5,832 nucleotides of DNA from Chitinophagaceae bacterium (GTDB taxonomy: Bacteria; Bacteroidota; Bacteroidia; Chitinophagales; Chitinophagaceae). Of this stretch, positions 1-5,832 are shown piece after piece. Location of the stretch: NCBI GenBank assembly GCA_947459455.1, contig CANHEC010000163.1, positions 1 through 5,832 of the forward strand, read 5' to 3'. A program made the translations under genes and the position numbers. The notes below the pieces were generated by a model. The model had not been told where the DNA came from and searched no databases. It saw only the letters and a list, made by a program, of their open reading frames with translations. Every line of letters starts with the position of its first letter. The stretch's first letter is position 1.

Positions 1-1
1 C

Positions 2-58
2 CCCGTAGCCGATGCCGGCCGCCGCAAGTGGTGGCAGCGCCGCGGTAAACAGGCTTAA
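2..58 (+). CDS. Probable C-terminal tail of an unidentified upstream gene (5' end outside window)
   Basis: The frame starting at base 2 is open from the window edge to a TAA at 56-58. It encodes 18 residues ending in a basic, Trp-containing tail (RRKWWQRRGKQA). The codons fit the style of the neighbouring genes, and the stop lies 57 bases before mlaE on the same strand, as expected for the last codons of a preceding gene. The fragment is too short to identify a family. A basic tail like this is common at the cytoplasmic end of membrane proteins, but that is only a guess. A chance open frame of this length is quite possible. Confidence 0.35.
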   Translation, partial: PVADAGRRKWWQRRGKQA

Positions 59-115
59 CGTTTTCGCCCATCATTATTGCGGCCAATTGTGGCAGGTATT
101 TGCTTATTTTGACCC

Positions 116-862
116 ATGCCTTTGTTCGAACATCTGGGACGCTACATCATCACCATCAAGGGGATGTTTGCCCGTCCGGAGAATGAAAAAATGTACTGGA
201 AGGAATTCATGCACCAGTGCGTTGAAATTGGGTTCGGGTCGCTGCCGATTGTGCTGATTATTTCGGTGTTTTTGGGCGCTGTTATGACCGTGCAAACTGC
301 CTACCAGCTGGTCACCAACCTGATACCACGAAGTACCATTGCCGTTATTGTACGCGACAGTATGATCCTGGAACTGTCGCCCACCGTTATCTGTATTGTG
401 TTGGCGGGTGTGGTAGGTAGTAAAATCGCCTCCGAACTGGGCAACATGCGCATCAGCGAGCAAATTGATGCGCTGGAGATCATGGGCATCAACACCAAGA
501 CCTACCTGATACTGCCCAAGGTAGCGGCGGCCCTGCTTACCGTTCCCATGCTCATTTCACTCAGCATCATTGTATCGCTGTGGGGCGGTCGTTTTGTAGG
601 CGATCTTACCGGCATCATTGATACCAATACATACGACCGTGGCTTACTGGAGGGCTTCAAACCCTTCAACATAACGGTGGCGATGACCAAGGCTTTTACG
701 TTCGCTTATCTCATCAGCAGCATATCGGCCTATTTTGGGTACAATGTAAAAGGCGGCGCCCTCGAAATAGGCCGCAGCAGCACACTGGCAGTGGTGGTCA
801 GTTGTATCCTCATTCTGTTGGCCGATTATATTCTCACCCTCCTAATGCTGAAGCCGGCATGA
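116..862 (+). CDS. mlaE: MlaE-family ABC transporter permease (phospholipid transport across the envelope)
   Basis: This is the integral inner-membrane permease of an MCE/Mla-type ABC system, which moves phospholipids between the inner and outer membranes and helps keep outer-membrane lipid asymmetry. The 248-residue length is normal for the family. Residues 1-40 form an amphipathic N-terminal region. Hydrophobic segments lie at about 42-63, 86-105, 131-156, 188-207 and 222-246. The family hallmark spans about 86-126 and includes ELSPT, AGVVGSKIASELG and EQIDALEIMGI. The ATG at 116 gives a full-length product, and no Shine-Dalgarno is visible, as is usual in Bacteroidota. The stop overlaps the mlaF start (ATGA at 859-862), so the two are almost certainly co-translated and form one complex. 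No gene for the MCE partner MlaD or the STAS protein MlaB is in the window. The family call is very secure; the exact substrate is inferred from the family. Confidence 0.95.
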   Translation: MPLFEHLGRYIITIKGMFARPENEKMYWKEFMHQCVEIGFGSLPIVLIISVFLGAVMTVQTAYQLVTNLIPRSTIAVIVRDSMILELSPTVICIVLAGVVGSKIASELGNMRISEQIDALEIMGINTKTYLILPKVAAALLTVPMLISLSIIVSLWGGRFVGDLTGIIDTNTYDRGLLEGFKPFNITVAMTKAFTFAYLISSISAYFGYNVKGGALEIGRSSTLAVVVSCILILLADYILTLLMLKPA

Positions 863-1665
863 TACAGGTAGACCATCTCAAAAAATCTTTTGGCGATCGT
901 ACGGTACTGTACGATATCAGCGCTGATTTTCACCCTGGCAAGTGCAACCTGATTATTGGCAGCAGTGGCAGTGGCAAAACAGTGCTCATGAAATGCCTGG
1001 TCGGCTTGTTCGAACCCGATCAGGGTGCCATCGTGTACGAAGGGCAGGACATGGTGCAAATGAGCCGCGAAGAGCGAAAGCAACTGCGCCAGAAAATTGG
1101 CATGTTGTTTCAGGGCTCCGCCCTATTTGACAGCATGACGGTACAGCAAAACGTGATGTTTCCGCTCGATATGTTTACCCGCGACAGTTACGAAACCAAA
1201 CTAAAGCGGGTGAACGAGGTACTGGAACGTGTGAACCTGAAGGACAGCAACAAGAAGTTTCCTGCCGAAATAAGCGGTGGCATGAAAAAAAGAGTGGGGA
1301 TTGCACGGGCTATCGTACTCAATCCCAAATTTCTGTTTGTAGATGAACCCAACAGTGGCCTGGATCCGCAAACCAGCATGGTGATTGACAAACTGATCAA
1401 AGAGCTGACAGTTGAATTCAACACCACCACGGTCATCAATACCCACGACATGAACAGTGTGATGGAAATAGGTGACAATATCCTGTACATGTACCAGGGC
1501 TACAAGCAGTGGACGGGGAGCAACAAGGACATTATCTTCAGCGACGATGAAAAGCTGAACAACTTCATTTTCGCTTCCGAGTTTTTGCAGGATGCCAAGC
1601 AGATGCGCATGATGGAGGCCCGCGGACAAGTACCGCCCGACGCGTCTGCCACTTCAAACCAATGA
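859..1665 (+). CDS. mlaF: MlaF-type ABC transporter ATP-binding protein
   Basis: This is the cytoplasmic ATPase that powers the MlaE permease. The product is 268 residues from the ATG at 859. That start overlaps the mlaE stop by four bases, is preferred over an in-frame ATG at 802 inside mlaE, and places the usual beta strand (MIQVDHLKKSFG) at the N-terminus. All nucleotide-binding motifs are present: Walker A GSSGSGKT at 34-41, Q-loop Gln85, signature ISGGMKKR at 138-145, Walker B FLFVDEP at 158-164, D-loop SGLDP at 166-170, and switch His196. The motifs look intact, so the enzyme should be active. The C-terminal extension from about 225 (SNKDIIFSDDEKLNNF) resembles the tail typical of Bacteroidota homologues. 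In E. coli this end contacts MlaB, but no MlaB gene is visible here. The stop again overlaps the next start (ATGA at 1662-1665). A substrate other than phospholipid cannot be excluded. Confidence 0.96.
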   Translation: MIQVDHLKKSFGDRTVLYDISADFHPGKCNLIIGSSGSGKTVLMKCLVGLFEPDQGAIVYEGQDMVQMSREERKQLRQKIGMLFQGSALFDSMTVQQNVMFPLDMFTRDSYETKLKRVNEVLERVNLKDSNKKFPAEISGGMKKRVGIARAIVLNPKFLFVDEPNSGLDPQTSMVIDKLIKELTVEFNTTTVINTHDMNSVMEIGDNILYMYQGYKQWTGSNKDIIFSDDEKLNNFIFASEFLQDAKQMRMMEARGQVPPDASATSNQ

Positions 1666-2456
1666 ACATGAAAAAAGCGATGCTGGCAGCTGGCTTTTTG
1701 CTGCTGTTCACCACGGTAAAGGCGCATGAATTTTGGCTGGAGCCGGTTCGCTTTTCCGGAAAAACCTTCGTGGTCCGCTTTCGGGTGGGCGAGCATTTTA
1801 GCGGCGATAACTGGAAAGGCGATTTCAGCAAAGTGCGCCTGCTGAGTTTATTAAATCACCAGCAAGCCGTGGCACTGCCGGCGGCTACCCTGCTGCCAGC
1901 CGTTGGCGACTCGCTGCACCTGCAAGCCCCGCTGGAAGGTACCCAAACACTGGTGTACAATGGTAGCAATACGTTCATAGAACTGGCCCCCGCTGCCTTT
2001 GCTGCCTACCTGCAGGAAGACGGACTGACCGATGTGCTGCAATGGCGCAAAGAACAAGGCAAAGACAGCACCATGGGCCGTGAATACTACCAGCGCAGTG
2101 TGAAAACCCTGCTGCAAAATGGCCGCACCCTGCACCCGGTGAACTACCCCACCGAGCTCCCGCTGGATATTGTACCCCTTCAAAACCCGTACGCCATCAA
2201 AAAAAGTGGCCAGGTGGTATTCAACGTGTTTTTTAAACAGCGGCCCCTGCCGCAGGCCACGGTAAAAGTGTGGCACCGCAGCAAAACCGGCACGGTAGAA
2301 CACTACGACCTACCCATGACCAATGGCCGCATAGAAGTACCGGTAACGGCTGAAGGGCGCTGGATGATAAGCCTGGTAAAAATGGTGCCGCACACAGCCG
2401 ACCAAACAGCTGACTGGCAGAGCTACTGGGGCTCCATTACCTGGGGTTATGAGTAG
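1662..2456 (+). CDS. Secreted DUF4198-family protein of unknown function
   Basis: The product is a 264-residue exported protein. Residues 1-21 are a type I signal peptide: basic MNMKK, a hydrophobic core, and predicted cleavage after VKA. The mature protein then begins HEFWLEP, the usual N-terminal motif of DUF4198. Other family-like traits are the YLQEDGLTDVL segment near 116, the EYYQR helix near 141, PLDIVPLQNPYAIK at 167-180 leading into an Ig-like beta domain to about 204, and a closing DWQSYWGSITW at 251-261. DUF4198 includes NikK-like periplasmic parts of nickel/cobalt importers, so metal binding is conceivable, but no importer genes are nearby. The start overlaps the mlaF stop, which indicates translational coupling with the lipid transporter. 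A second in-frame ATG at 1668 would remove only two residues. The gene ends with tandem in-frame stops, TAG then TAA (2454-2459). The family call is good; the function is unknown. Confidence 0.85.
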   Translation: MNMKKAMLAAGFLLLFTTVKAHEFWLEPVRFSGKTFVVRFRVGEHFSGDNWKGDFSKVRLLSLLNHQQAVALPAATLLPAVGDSLHLQAPLEGTQTLVYNGSNTFIELAPAAFAAYLQEDGLTDVLQWRKEQGKDSTMGREYYQRSVKTLLQNGRTLHPVNYPTELPLDIVPLQNPYAIKKSGQVVFNVFFKQRPLPQATVKVWHRSKTGTVEHYDLPMTNGRIEVPVTAEGRWMISLVKMVPHTADQTADWQSYWGSITWGYE

Positions 2457-2473
2457 TAAAATAGCAGCATGTC

Positions 2474-2500
2474 TATTGTGCCCCCCTTCCCCTACTTTTG
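2474..2500 (+). promoter_or_regulatory. Bacteroidota-type promoter upstream of sucD
   Basis: The box TACTTTTG at 2493-2500 matches the Bacteroidota -7 consensus TAnnTTTG exactly. A TTG at 2476-2478, within TATTG, could serve as the -33 element. The gap of 14 bases is shorter than the usual 17-20, so that half is weak. Transcription would start near 2505-2508 and give a leader of roughly 35 bases before the ATG at 2543. The spacer 2457-2542 contains no hairpin terminator for the upstream operon and no other recognisable element, so some readthrough from the mla cluster into sucD is possible. Confidence 0.55.
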
Positions 2501-2542
2501 CAGCACTTTTTAAGAATCGAGTACCTGCTTTAAACTTTTGCC

Positions 2543-3421
2543 ATGAGTGTTTTAGTGAATAAGGATTCCAAAGTAATTGTACAGGGCTTTACCGGTACAG
2601 AAGGCACGTTTCATGCCTCGCAAATGATAGACTACGGCACCCAGGTAGTGGGCGGCGTAACGCCCGGCAAGGGTGGCAGCACCCACCTCGACCGTCCGGT
2701 GTTTAATACCGTGGCTGATGCTGTGAAGAATACCGGCGCCAATGTGAGCATCATATTTGTGCCGCCGGCTTTTGCTGCCGATGCCGTGATGGAGGCTGCC
2801 GATGCCGGTATCGAACTGGTGGTGTGCATCACCGAGGGCATTCCCGTGCAGGACATGGTAAAAGTGAAAAACTACCTGCAGGGCAAAAGCACCCGCATGA
2901 TCGGGCCCAACTGCCCCGGCATTATTACAGCCGATGAGTGCAAAGTGGGCATCATGCCCGGCTTTATTTTCAAAAAAGGCAGTATTGGCATTGTGAGCAA
3001 AAGCGGTACCCTCACCTATGAAGCCGCCGACCAGGTAGCCAAAGCCGGCCTCGGCATCACCACCGCCATTGGTATTGGTGGCGACCCCATCATTGGCACC
3101 ACCACCAAAGAAGCGGTAGAACTGCTGATGAACGATCCCGCTACAGAAGGCATTGTGATGATAGGCGAAATAGGTGGCGGCATGGAAGCTGAAGCTGCCC
3201 GCTGGATCAAAGAAAATGGTACCAAGCCGGTGGTAGGCTTTATAGCTGGCCAAACTGCTCCTCCCGGCCGCCGCATGGGCCACGCCGGTGCCATTGTAGG
3301 CGGTGCCGACGATACCGCCGCTGCCAAAATGAAGATCATGGCAGAGTGCGGCATCCACGTGGTAGCCAGCCCCGCCGATATTGGTAAAACAATGGCCGCC
3401 GCTATTCAGCAAAAAGCGTAA
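2543..3421 (+). CDS. sucD: Succinate-CoA ligase (ADP/GDP-forming) subunit alpha
   Basis: This is the alpha subunit of succinyl-CoA synthetase. With the beta subunit SucC it interconverts succinyl-CoA and succinate, with substrate-level phosphorylation, in the cytoplasmic TCA cycle. The 292-residue length is normal. The N-terminal CoA-binding Rossmann domain carries GFTGTEGTFH at 15-24, the CoA-site motif GPNCPG at 121-126, and SKSGTLTYE at 152-160. The C-terminal ligase domain includes GIGGDPI from 177, GEIGG at 208-212, and the phosphohistidine loop GRRMGHAGA, with the catalytic His at residue 247. All key residues are present. The ATG at 2543 aligns with the usual family N-terminus. No sucC lies on either side; the gene has its own promoter-like box upstream and a strong terminator downstream, so it is probably transcribed alone. 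Separate sucC and sucD loci are, to my recollection, common in this phylum. Confidence 0.98.
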   Translation: MSVLVNKDSKVIVQGFTGTEGTFHASQMIDYGTQVVGGVTPGKGGSTHLDRPVFNTVADAVKNTGANVSIIFVPPAFAADAVMEAADAGIELVVCITEGIPVQDMVKVKNYLQGKSTRMIGPNCPGIITADECKVGIMPGFIFKKGSIGIVSKSGTLTYEAADQVAKAGLGITTAIGIGGDPIIGTTTKEAVELLMNDPATEGIVMIGEIGGGMEAEAARWIKENGTKPVVGFIAGQTAPPGRRMGHAGAIVGGADDTAAAKMKIMAECGIHVVASPADIGKTMAAAIQQKA

Positions 3422-3444
3422 GCATCGTTTGTAGAAATAATGTT

Positions 3445-3470
3445 AAGCCGGCCCTGCGCCGGCTTTTTTT
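3445..3470 (+). terminator. Intrinsic (Rho-independent) terminator after sucD
   Basis: A perfect 8-base-pair stem, AAGCCGGC (3445-3452) and GCCGGCTT (3458-3465), closes a five-base loop CCTGC. It is followed by an uninterrupted T run through 3470; the first two Ts are also part of the stem. It sits 23 bases after the sucD stop. It should end the sucD transcript and insulate the downstream macroglobulin-like gene. Confidence 0.92.
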
Positions 3471-3510
3471 ATGACGCCAGCTGTGAAAAATTGCGTTTCA
3501 TTACATCCTG

Positions 3511-3537
3511 TTGCTGTAGCCCTAAAACAGTATTTTA
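3511..3537 (+). promoter_or_regulatory. Weak candidate promoter for the macroglobulin-like gene
   Basis: A TTG at 3511-3513 lies exactly 17 bases before TATTTTA at 3531-3537. This fits the Bacteroidota spacing, but the -7 box matches TAnnTTTG only partly, with A and C in place of the final T and G. A strong terminator lies just upstream, so the next gene needs its own promoter within 3471-3554, and this is the best match I see there. Initiation would fall only about ten bases before the ATG at 3555, giving a very short leader. Confidence 0.3.
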
Positions 3538-3554
3538 CCAACAAACCCATTGGC

Positions 3555-5832
3555 ATGACCAACATCCGTTGTATCCTCCTTACCCTTTCGTTTTTTGTCG
3601 CACACCTGCTCTCGGCCCAATCCAAATTCAACTACGATAAAGCCTGGCAACGCATTGATTCGCTGCTGGCCAAACAACTACCCAAAACGGCGGCGCCGCT
3701 GATAGACAAACTGTACCTGCAAGCCCGTGCCGATAAGCAGGAAGCACAACTGCTGAAAGCCATCATAGCCAAAGGGCACCTGCTGCGCAGCCTGCAGGAA
3801 GACGAGTACGACAAAACCATTGCCCTGCTGGAGCAGGAACTGAAACAAAACAATACCCAGCCCCTGCGCCAGCTACTGCACAGCCTGCTGGCCGATGTGT
3901 ACTACGACTACCTGGATGCCAAACGCTGGCAGATCATGGAGCGGCAGGCCAGCACACGCCCCGACCCGAAAAAGCCCGCCACCTGGAGTGTGCAGGATTT
4001 CGACCAGCGCATTTGGTACCACTATCAGGCATCGCTGCAAAATGCAGCCCTGCTGCAAGCCACCAGCCTGCAGGCCTACGACCCCATTTTGCTGAAAGGC
4101 CAACGCCAACTGCGCCCCACCTTGTACGATCTGCTGGCGCACAAAGCACTCGACTACCTGGAGCAGGACAGCTACGAAGGCCCCCGGCCCCAGCAGGCAT
4201 TTTTGCTGGATGATGCAGCCGCCCTGGCGCCCCCCAAACTATTTGTACGCCACCGCTACCAAACTGCCGATAGCACCCATCGCCTGTACAAGGCCGTTGT
4301 GCTGTACCAGCAGTTGCTGAGCTACCGGCTGGCCCAGCCCGATACAGCAGCATTGATAGACGTGGACATGCGGCGCTACCGATTTGTAAAAAGCAACAGT
4401 ACCAACCCCGGCAAGCAGCAGCTGCTAAAGGAATGGCTGGAGCATACCTGGCACCAATACCCTTCGCAGCCCGATGCGGCCCAGGCCGGCCTGGCGCTGG
4501 CCGAATGGTGGCAGGAAAAAGGCAACGACTACCAACCCGCCACGGGCACAGCTGAAGATAAAATGGCACTGGCGCAAGCTGCCCGCCTGGCCATGGCTGT
4601 GTCGCAAAAACACCCCGGCACCCTGTGGGCCGACAAAGCCCGCTACCTGCTGGCCACCTTGCAAAAGCCGGCACTCAGCATGCAGGTGGAAAAAGTAAAT
4701 GCCATTCAGCTGCCATGCAGGGCCCGGCTCAGCTTTACAAACACCAACCTCGTTTATCTGCGGCTCATTCCAAAGAACAAAGCATTGGAAGAATTTGAAA
4801 GCTACCGCGATGAAGACTGGTTTAAACACCTGCTGAAACAGCCCGCCCTGCGCCAATGGCAGCAGGTGCTGCCCACCATGGACGACTACCGACAGCACAG
4901 TGCCGAAATAAAAATAGAAGCCCTGCCGGCCGGCGAATACTGGCTGGTGGCCAGCACCCACCCGAATTTCAAGACCGTTGAAAACGCCCTGAGTGCAGCA
5001 TTCTTTCATGTGAGCAACATAGCCCATGTGCAGCACCAGCGCCACCTGTATGTGCTGCACAGGCAAACCGGCATGCCACTGCCCAAGGCAACCGTGCAAC
5101 TGTGGCAGCGCCGCTACGACTACGAAAAGCGCCGCTATACCGATATCAAAGGCGAGCTGCTGACCACCGACAACAATGGATTGGCCATACTGCCAGCCAT
5201 GGGCAAAGGCAACCGCTACGAACAGCAAACCACCTACGAAATACGCCACCAGCAAGACCGCCTGCACACCCGTGATGGCGAGTACTACTACGAACGCAGT
5301 TGGGACGACGAAGAGCAGGAGGTGCCGGTGCTGGGGCAGAAAATACCGAAGAAGCACCGCTATTTTCTATTTACCGACCGGGGCCTTTACCGCCCGGGGC
5401 AAACCCTCTATTTCAAAGCCATTGGCGTGGCACAAAACCCTGAAACCAAGTTGAGTGAATTGTATCTGCCCGCCACTGCGGTGGAGGTGCAGCTTTTTAA
5501 TGCCAATAACCAGTTGGTGAGCAGCCAGCGCCTGCAGCCCAACGAGTACGCCAGTATCAATGGCAGCTTTGCCTTGCCCGGCAGCGGCCTCACCGGCCAG
5601 TTCAGGGTAGAAGTACAAAGCGGCGACCAACGCTATGCTGCCTACGTGCAGGTAGAAGAATACAAACGCCCCCGCTTTGAAGTAAAGCTGCTGCCGATGA
5701 CCGGCGAGTACCGCCTGAACCAGGTGCTGGTAGCCAAAGGCATGGCCACCGGCTTTGCCGGCAATGCCATTGATGGCGCCGAAGTACGCTACCGGGTATA
5801 CCGCCAAACACAAATGCCATTTTACTTCTACC
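3555..5832 (+). CDS. Alpha-2-macroglobulin-like secreted protein with MG2 domain (3' end outside window)
   Basis: This frame is open from the ATG at 3555 to the window edge, covering the first 759 residues of what is normally a protein of well over 1500. Residues 1-21 are a type I signal peptide ending LLSA, followed by Gln22. There is no lipobox Cys, so it is probably not a lipoprotein. Residues about 25-375 are rich in Leu, Ala and Gln and look alpha-helical and repeat-like, an N-terminal region I associate with Bacteroidota members. From about 376 beta-type segments begin, including YVLHRQTGMPLPKATVQLW near 499. The diagnostic MG2 motif TDRGLYRPGQTLYFK lies at 607-621, and VEEYKRPRFEV at 700-710 marks the next macroglobulin domain. 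Family members trap proteases or stabilise the envelope. Any bait region and thioester (CxEQ) would lie downstream, so inhibitor activity cannot be judged. An in-frame ATG at 3471 was rejected because it abuts the terminator and would bury the signal peptide. Confidence 0.93.
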   Translation, partial: MTNIRCILLTLSFFVAHLLSAQSKFNYDKAWQRIDSLLAKQLPKTAAPLIDKLYLQARADKQEAQLLKAIIAKGHLLRSLQEDEYDKTIALLEQELKQNNTQPLRQLLHSLLADVYYDYLDAKRWQIMERQASTRPDPKKPATWSVQDFDQRIWYHYQASLQNAALLQATSLQAYDPILLKGQRQLRPTLYDLLAHKALDYLEQDSYEGPRPQQAFLLDDAAALAPPKLFVRHRYQTADSTHRLYKAVVLYQQLLSYRLAQPDTAALIDVDMRRYRFVKSNSTNPGKQQLLKEWLEHTWHQYPSQPDAAQAGLALAEWWQEKGNDYQPATGTAEDKMALAQAARLAMAVSQKHPGTLWADKARYLLATLQKPALSMQVEKVNAIQLPCRARLSFTNTNLVYLRLIPKNKALEEFESYRDEDWFKHLLKQPALRQWQQVLPTMDDYRQHSAEIKIEALPAGEYWLVASTHPNFKTVENALSAAFFHVSNIAHVQHQRHLYVLHRQTGMPLPKATVQLWQRRYDYEKRRYTDIKGELLTTDNNGLAILPAMGKGNRYEQQTTYEIRHQQDRLHTRDGEYYYERSWDDEEQEVPVLGQKIPKKHRYFLFTDRGLYRPGQTLYFKAIGVAQNPETKLSELYLPATAVEVQLFNANNQLVSSQRLQPNEYASINGSFALPGSGLTGQFRVEVQSGDQRYAAYVQVEEYKRPRFEVKLLPMTGEYRLNQVLVAKGMATGFAGNAIDGAEVRYRVYRQTQMPFYFY

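Noticed and set aside
77..104. Possible promoter for mlaE: TTG at 77-79 and TATTTGCT at 97-104
   Set aside because: The 17-base spacing is good, but the -7 box is a poor match to TAnnTTTG. Initiation would fall within a few bases of the start codon, so it is not convincing enough to annotate.
12..257. Open frame on the + strand overlapping the start of mlaE
   Set aside because: It overlaps the conserved mlaE N-terminus in another frame, and its product is not recognisable.
802..858. Earlier in-frame ATG for mlaF
   Set aside because: It would add 19 residues without family similarity and overlap the last membrane segment of mlaE. The ATG at 859 gives the standard N-terminus and the ATGA junction.
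2533..2540. AACTTTTG just before the sucD ATG, similar to a -7 box
   Set aside because: It lies two bases from the start codon, so transcription would begin inside the gene. The box at 2493-2500 is a full match at a sensible distance.
2774..2807. Direct repeat of 13 bases (GCTGCCGATGCCG), 21 bases apart
   Set aside because: It falls inside sucD and encodes the repeated AAD-A segments of a normal SucD helix, so it is explained by coding sequence.
2552..3412. Long antisense open frame (286 codons) almost exactly opposite sucD
   Set aside because: sucD is an unambiguous, intact core gene. The antisense translation is rich in His, Gly and Ala, has no recognisable domain, and is explained by sucD codon bias leaving few stops on the other strand.
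3471..3554. Earlier in-frame ATG (3471) or GTG (3483) for the macroglobulin-like gene
   Set aside because: The ATG begins immediately after the terminator T run, leaving no room for a promoter. Either start would put extra residues ahead of a clean signal peptide that begins at 3555.
3934..5357. Two long antisense open frames (246 and 310 codons) opposite the macroglobulin-like gene
   Set aside because: They lie wholly within a continuous sense frame with clear MG2 motifs. Their translations are low in charged residues and match no family, which is typical of shadow frames.

Overview
The window looks like chromosomal DNA from a member of the phylum Bacteroidota, probably a Chitinophagaceae-like bacterium with moderately high GC. 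Four things point there. The MlaE, MlaF and SucD proteins read like the versions I know from that phylum. The signal peptides end in short 'SAQ'- or 'KA'-type cleavage sites. There is a textbook Bacteroidota -7 promoter box (TAnnTTTG) ahead of sucD, and the gene starts have no convincing Shine-Dalgarno sequence. The family-level placement is inference. All genes run on the + strand.

Layout. Bases 2-58 probably hold the last codons of an unidentified gene. Bases 116-2456 form a tightly packed three-gene cluster: an MlaE-type lipid-transport permease, its MlaF-type ATPase, and a secreted DUF4198-family protein. Each junction is a 4-base ATGA overlap. A short spacer with a phylum-type promoter follows, then sucD (2543-3421), the alpha subunit of succinate-CoA ligase, which ends at a strong intrinsic terminator (3445-3470). 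From 3555 to the end of the window runs the first 759 codons of a very large alpha-2-macroglobulin-like secreted protein whose end lies outside the window.

How the genes work together. MlaE and MlaF form the inner-membrane core of an ABC system that moves phospholipid between the inner and outer membranes. The MCE-domain partner (MlaD) and the other usual partners are not in this window and must be encoded elsewhere. The DUF4198 protein is translationally coupled to them, which suggests co-expression, but its function is unknown. sucD appears to be a single-gene transcription unit for the TCA cycle, without sucC beside it. The macroglobulin-like protein is a separate unit and would act in the cell envelope.

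I saw no RNA genes, mobile elements, CRISPR arrays or long repeats. Most of the window is ordinary core genome. The points most worth a second look are the MlaEF-DUF4198 coupling, the predicted N-terminal histidine of the mature DUF4198 protein, and the non-lipoprotein signal peptide of the macroglobulin-like protein.
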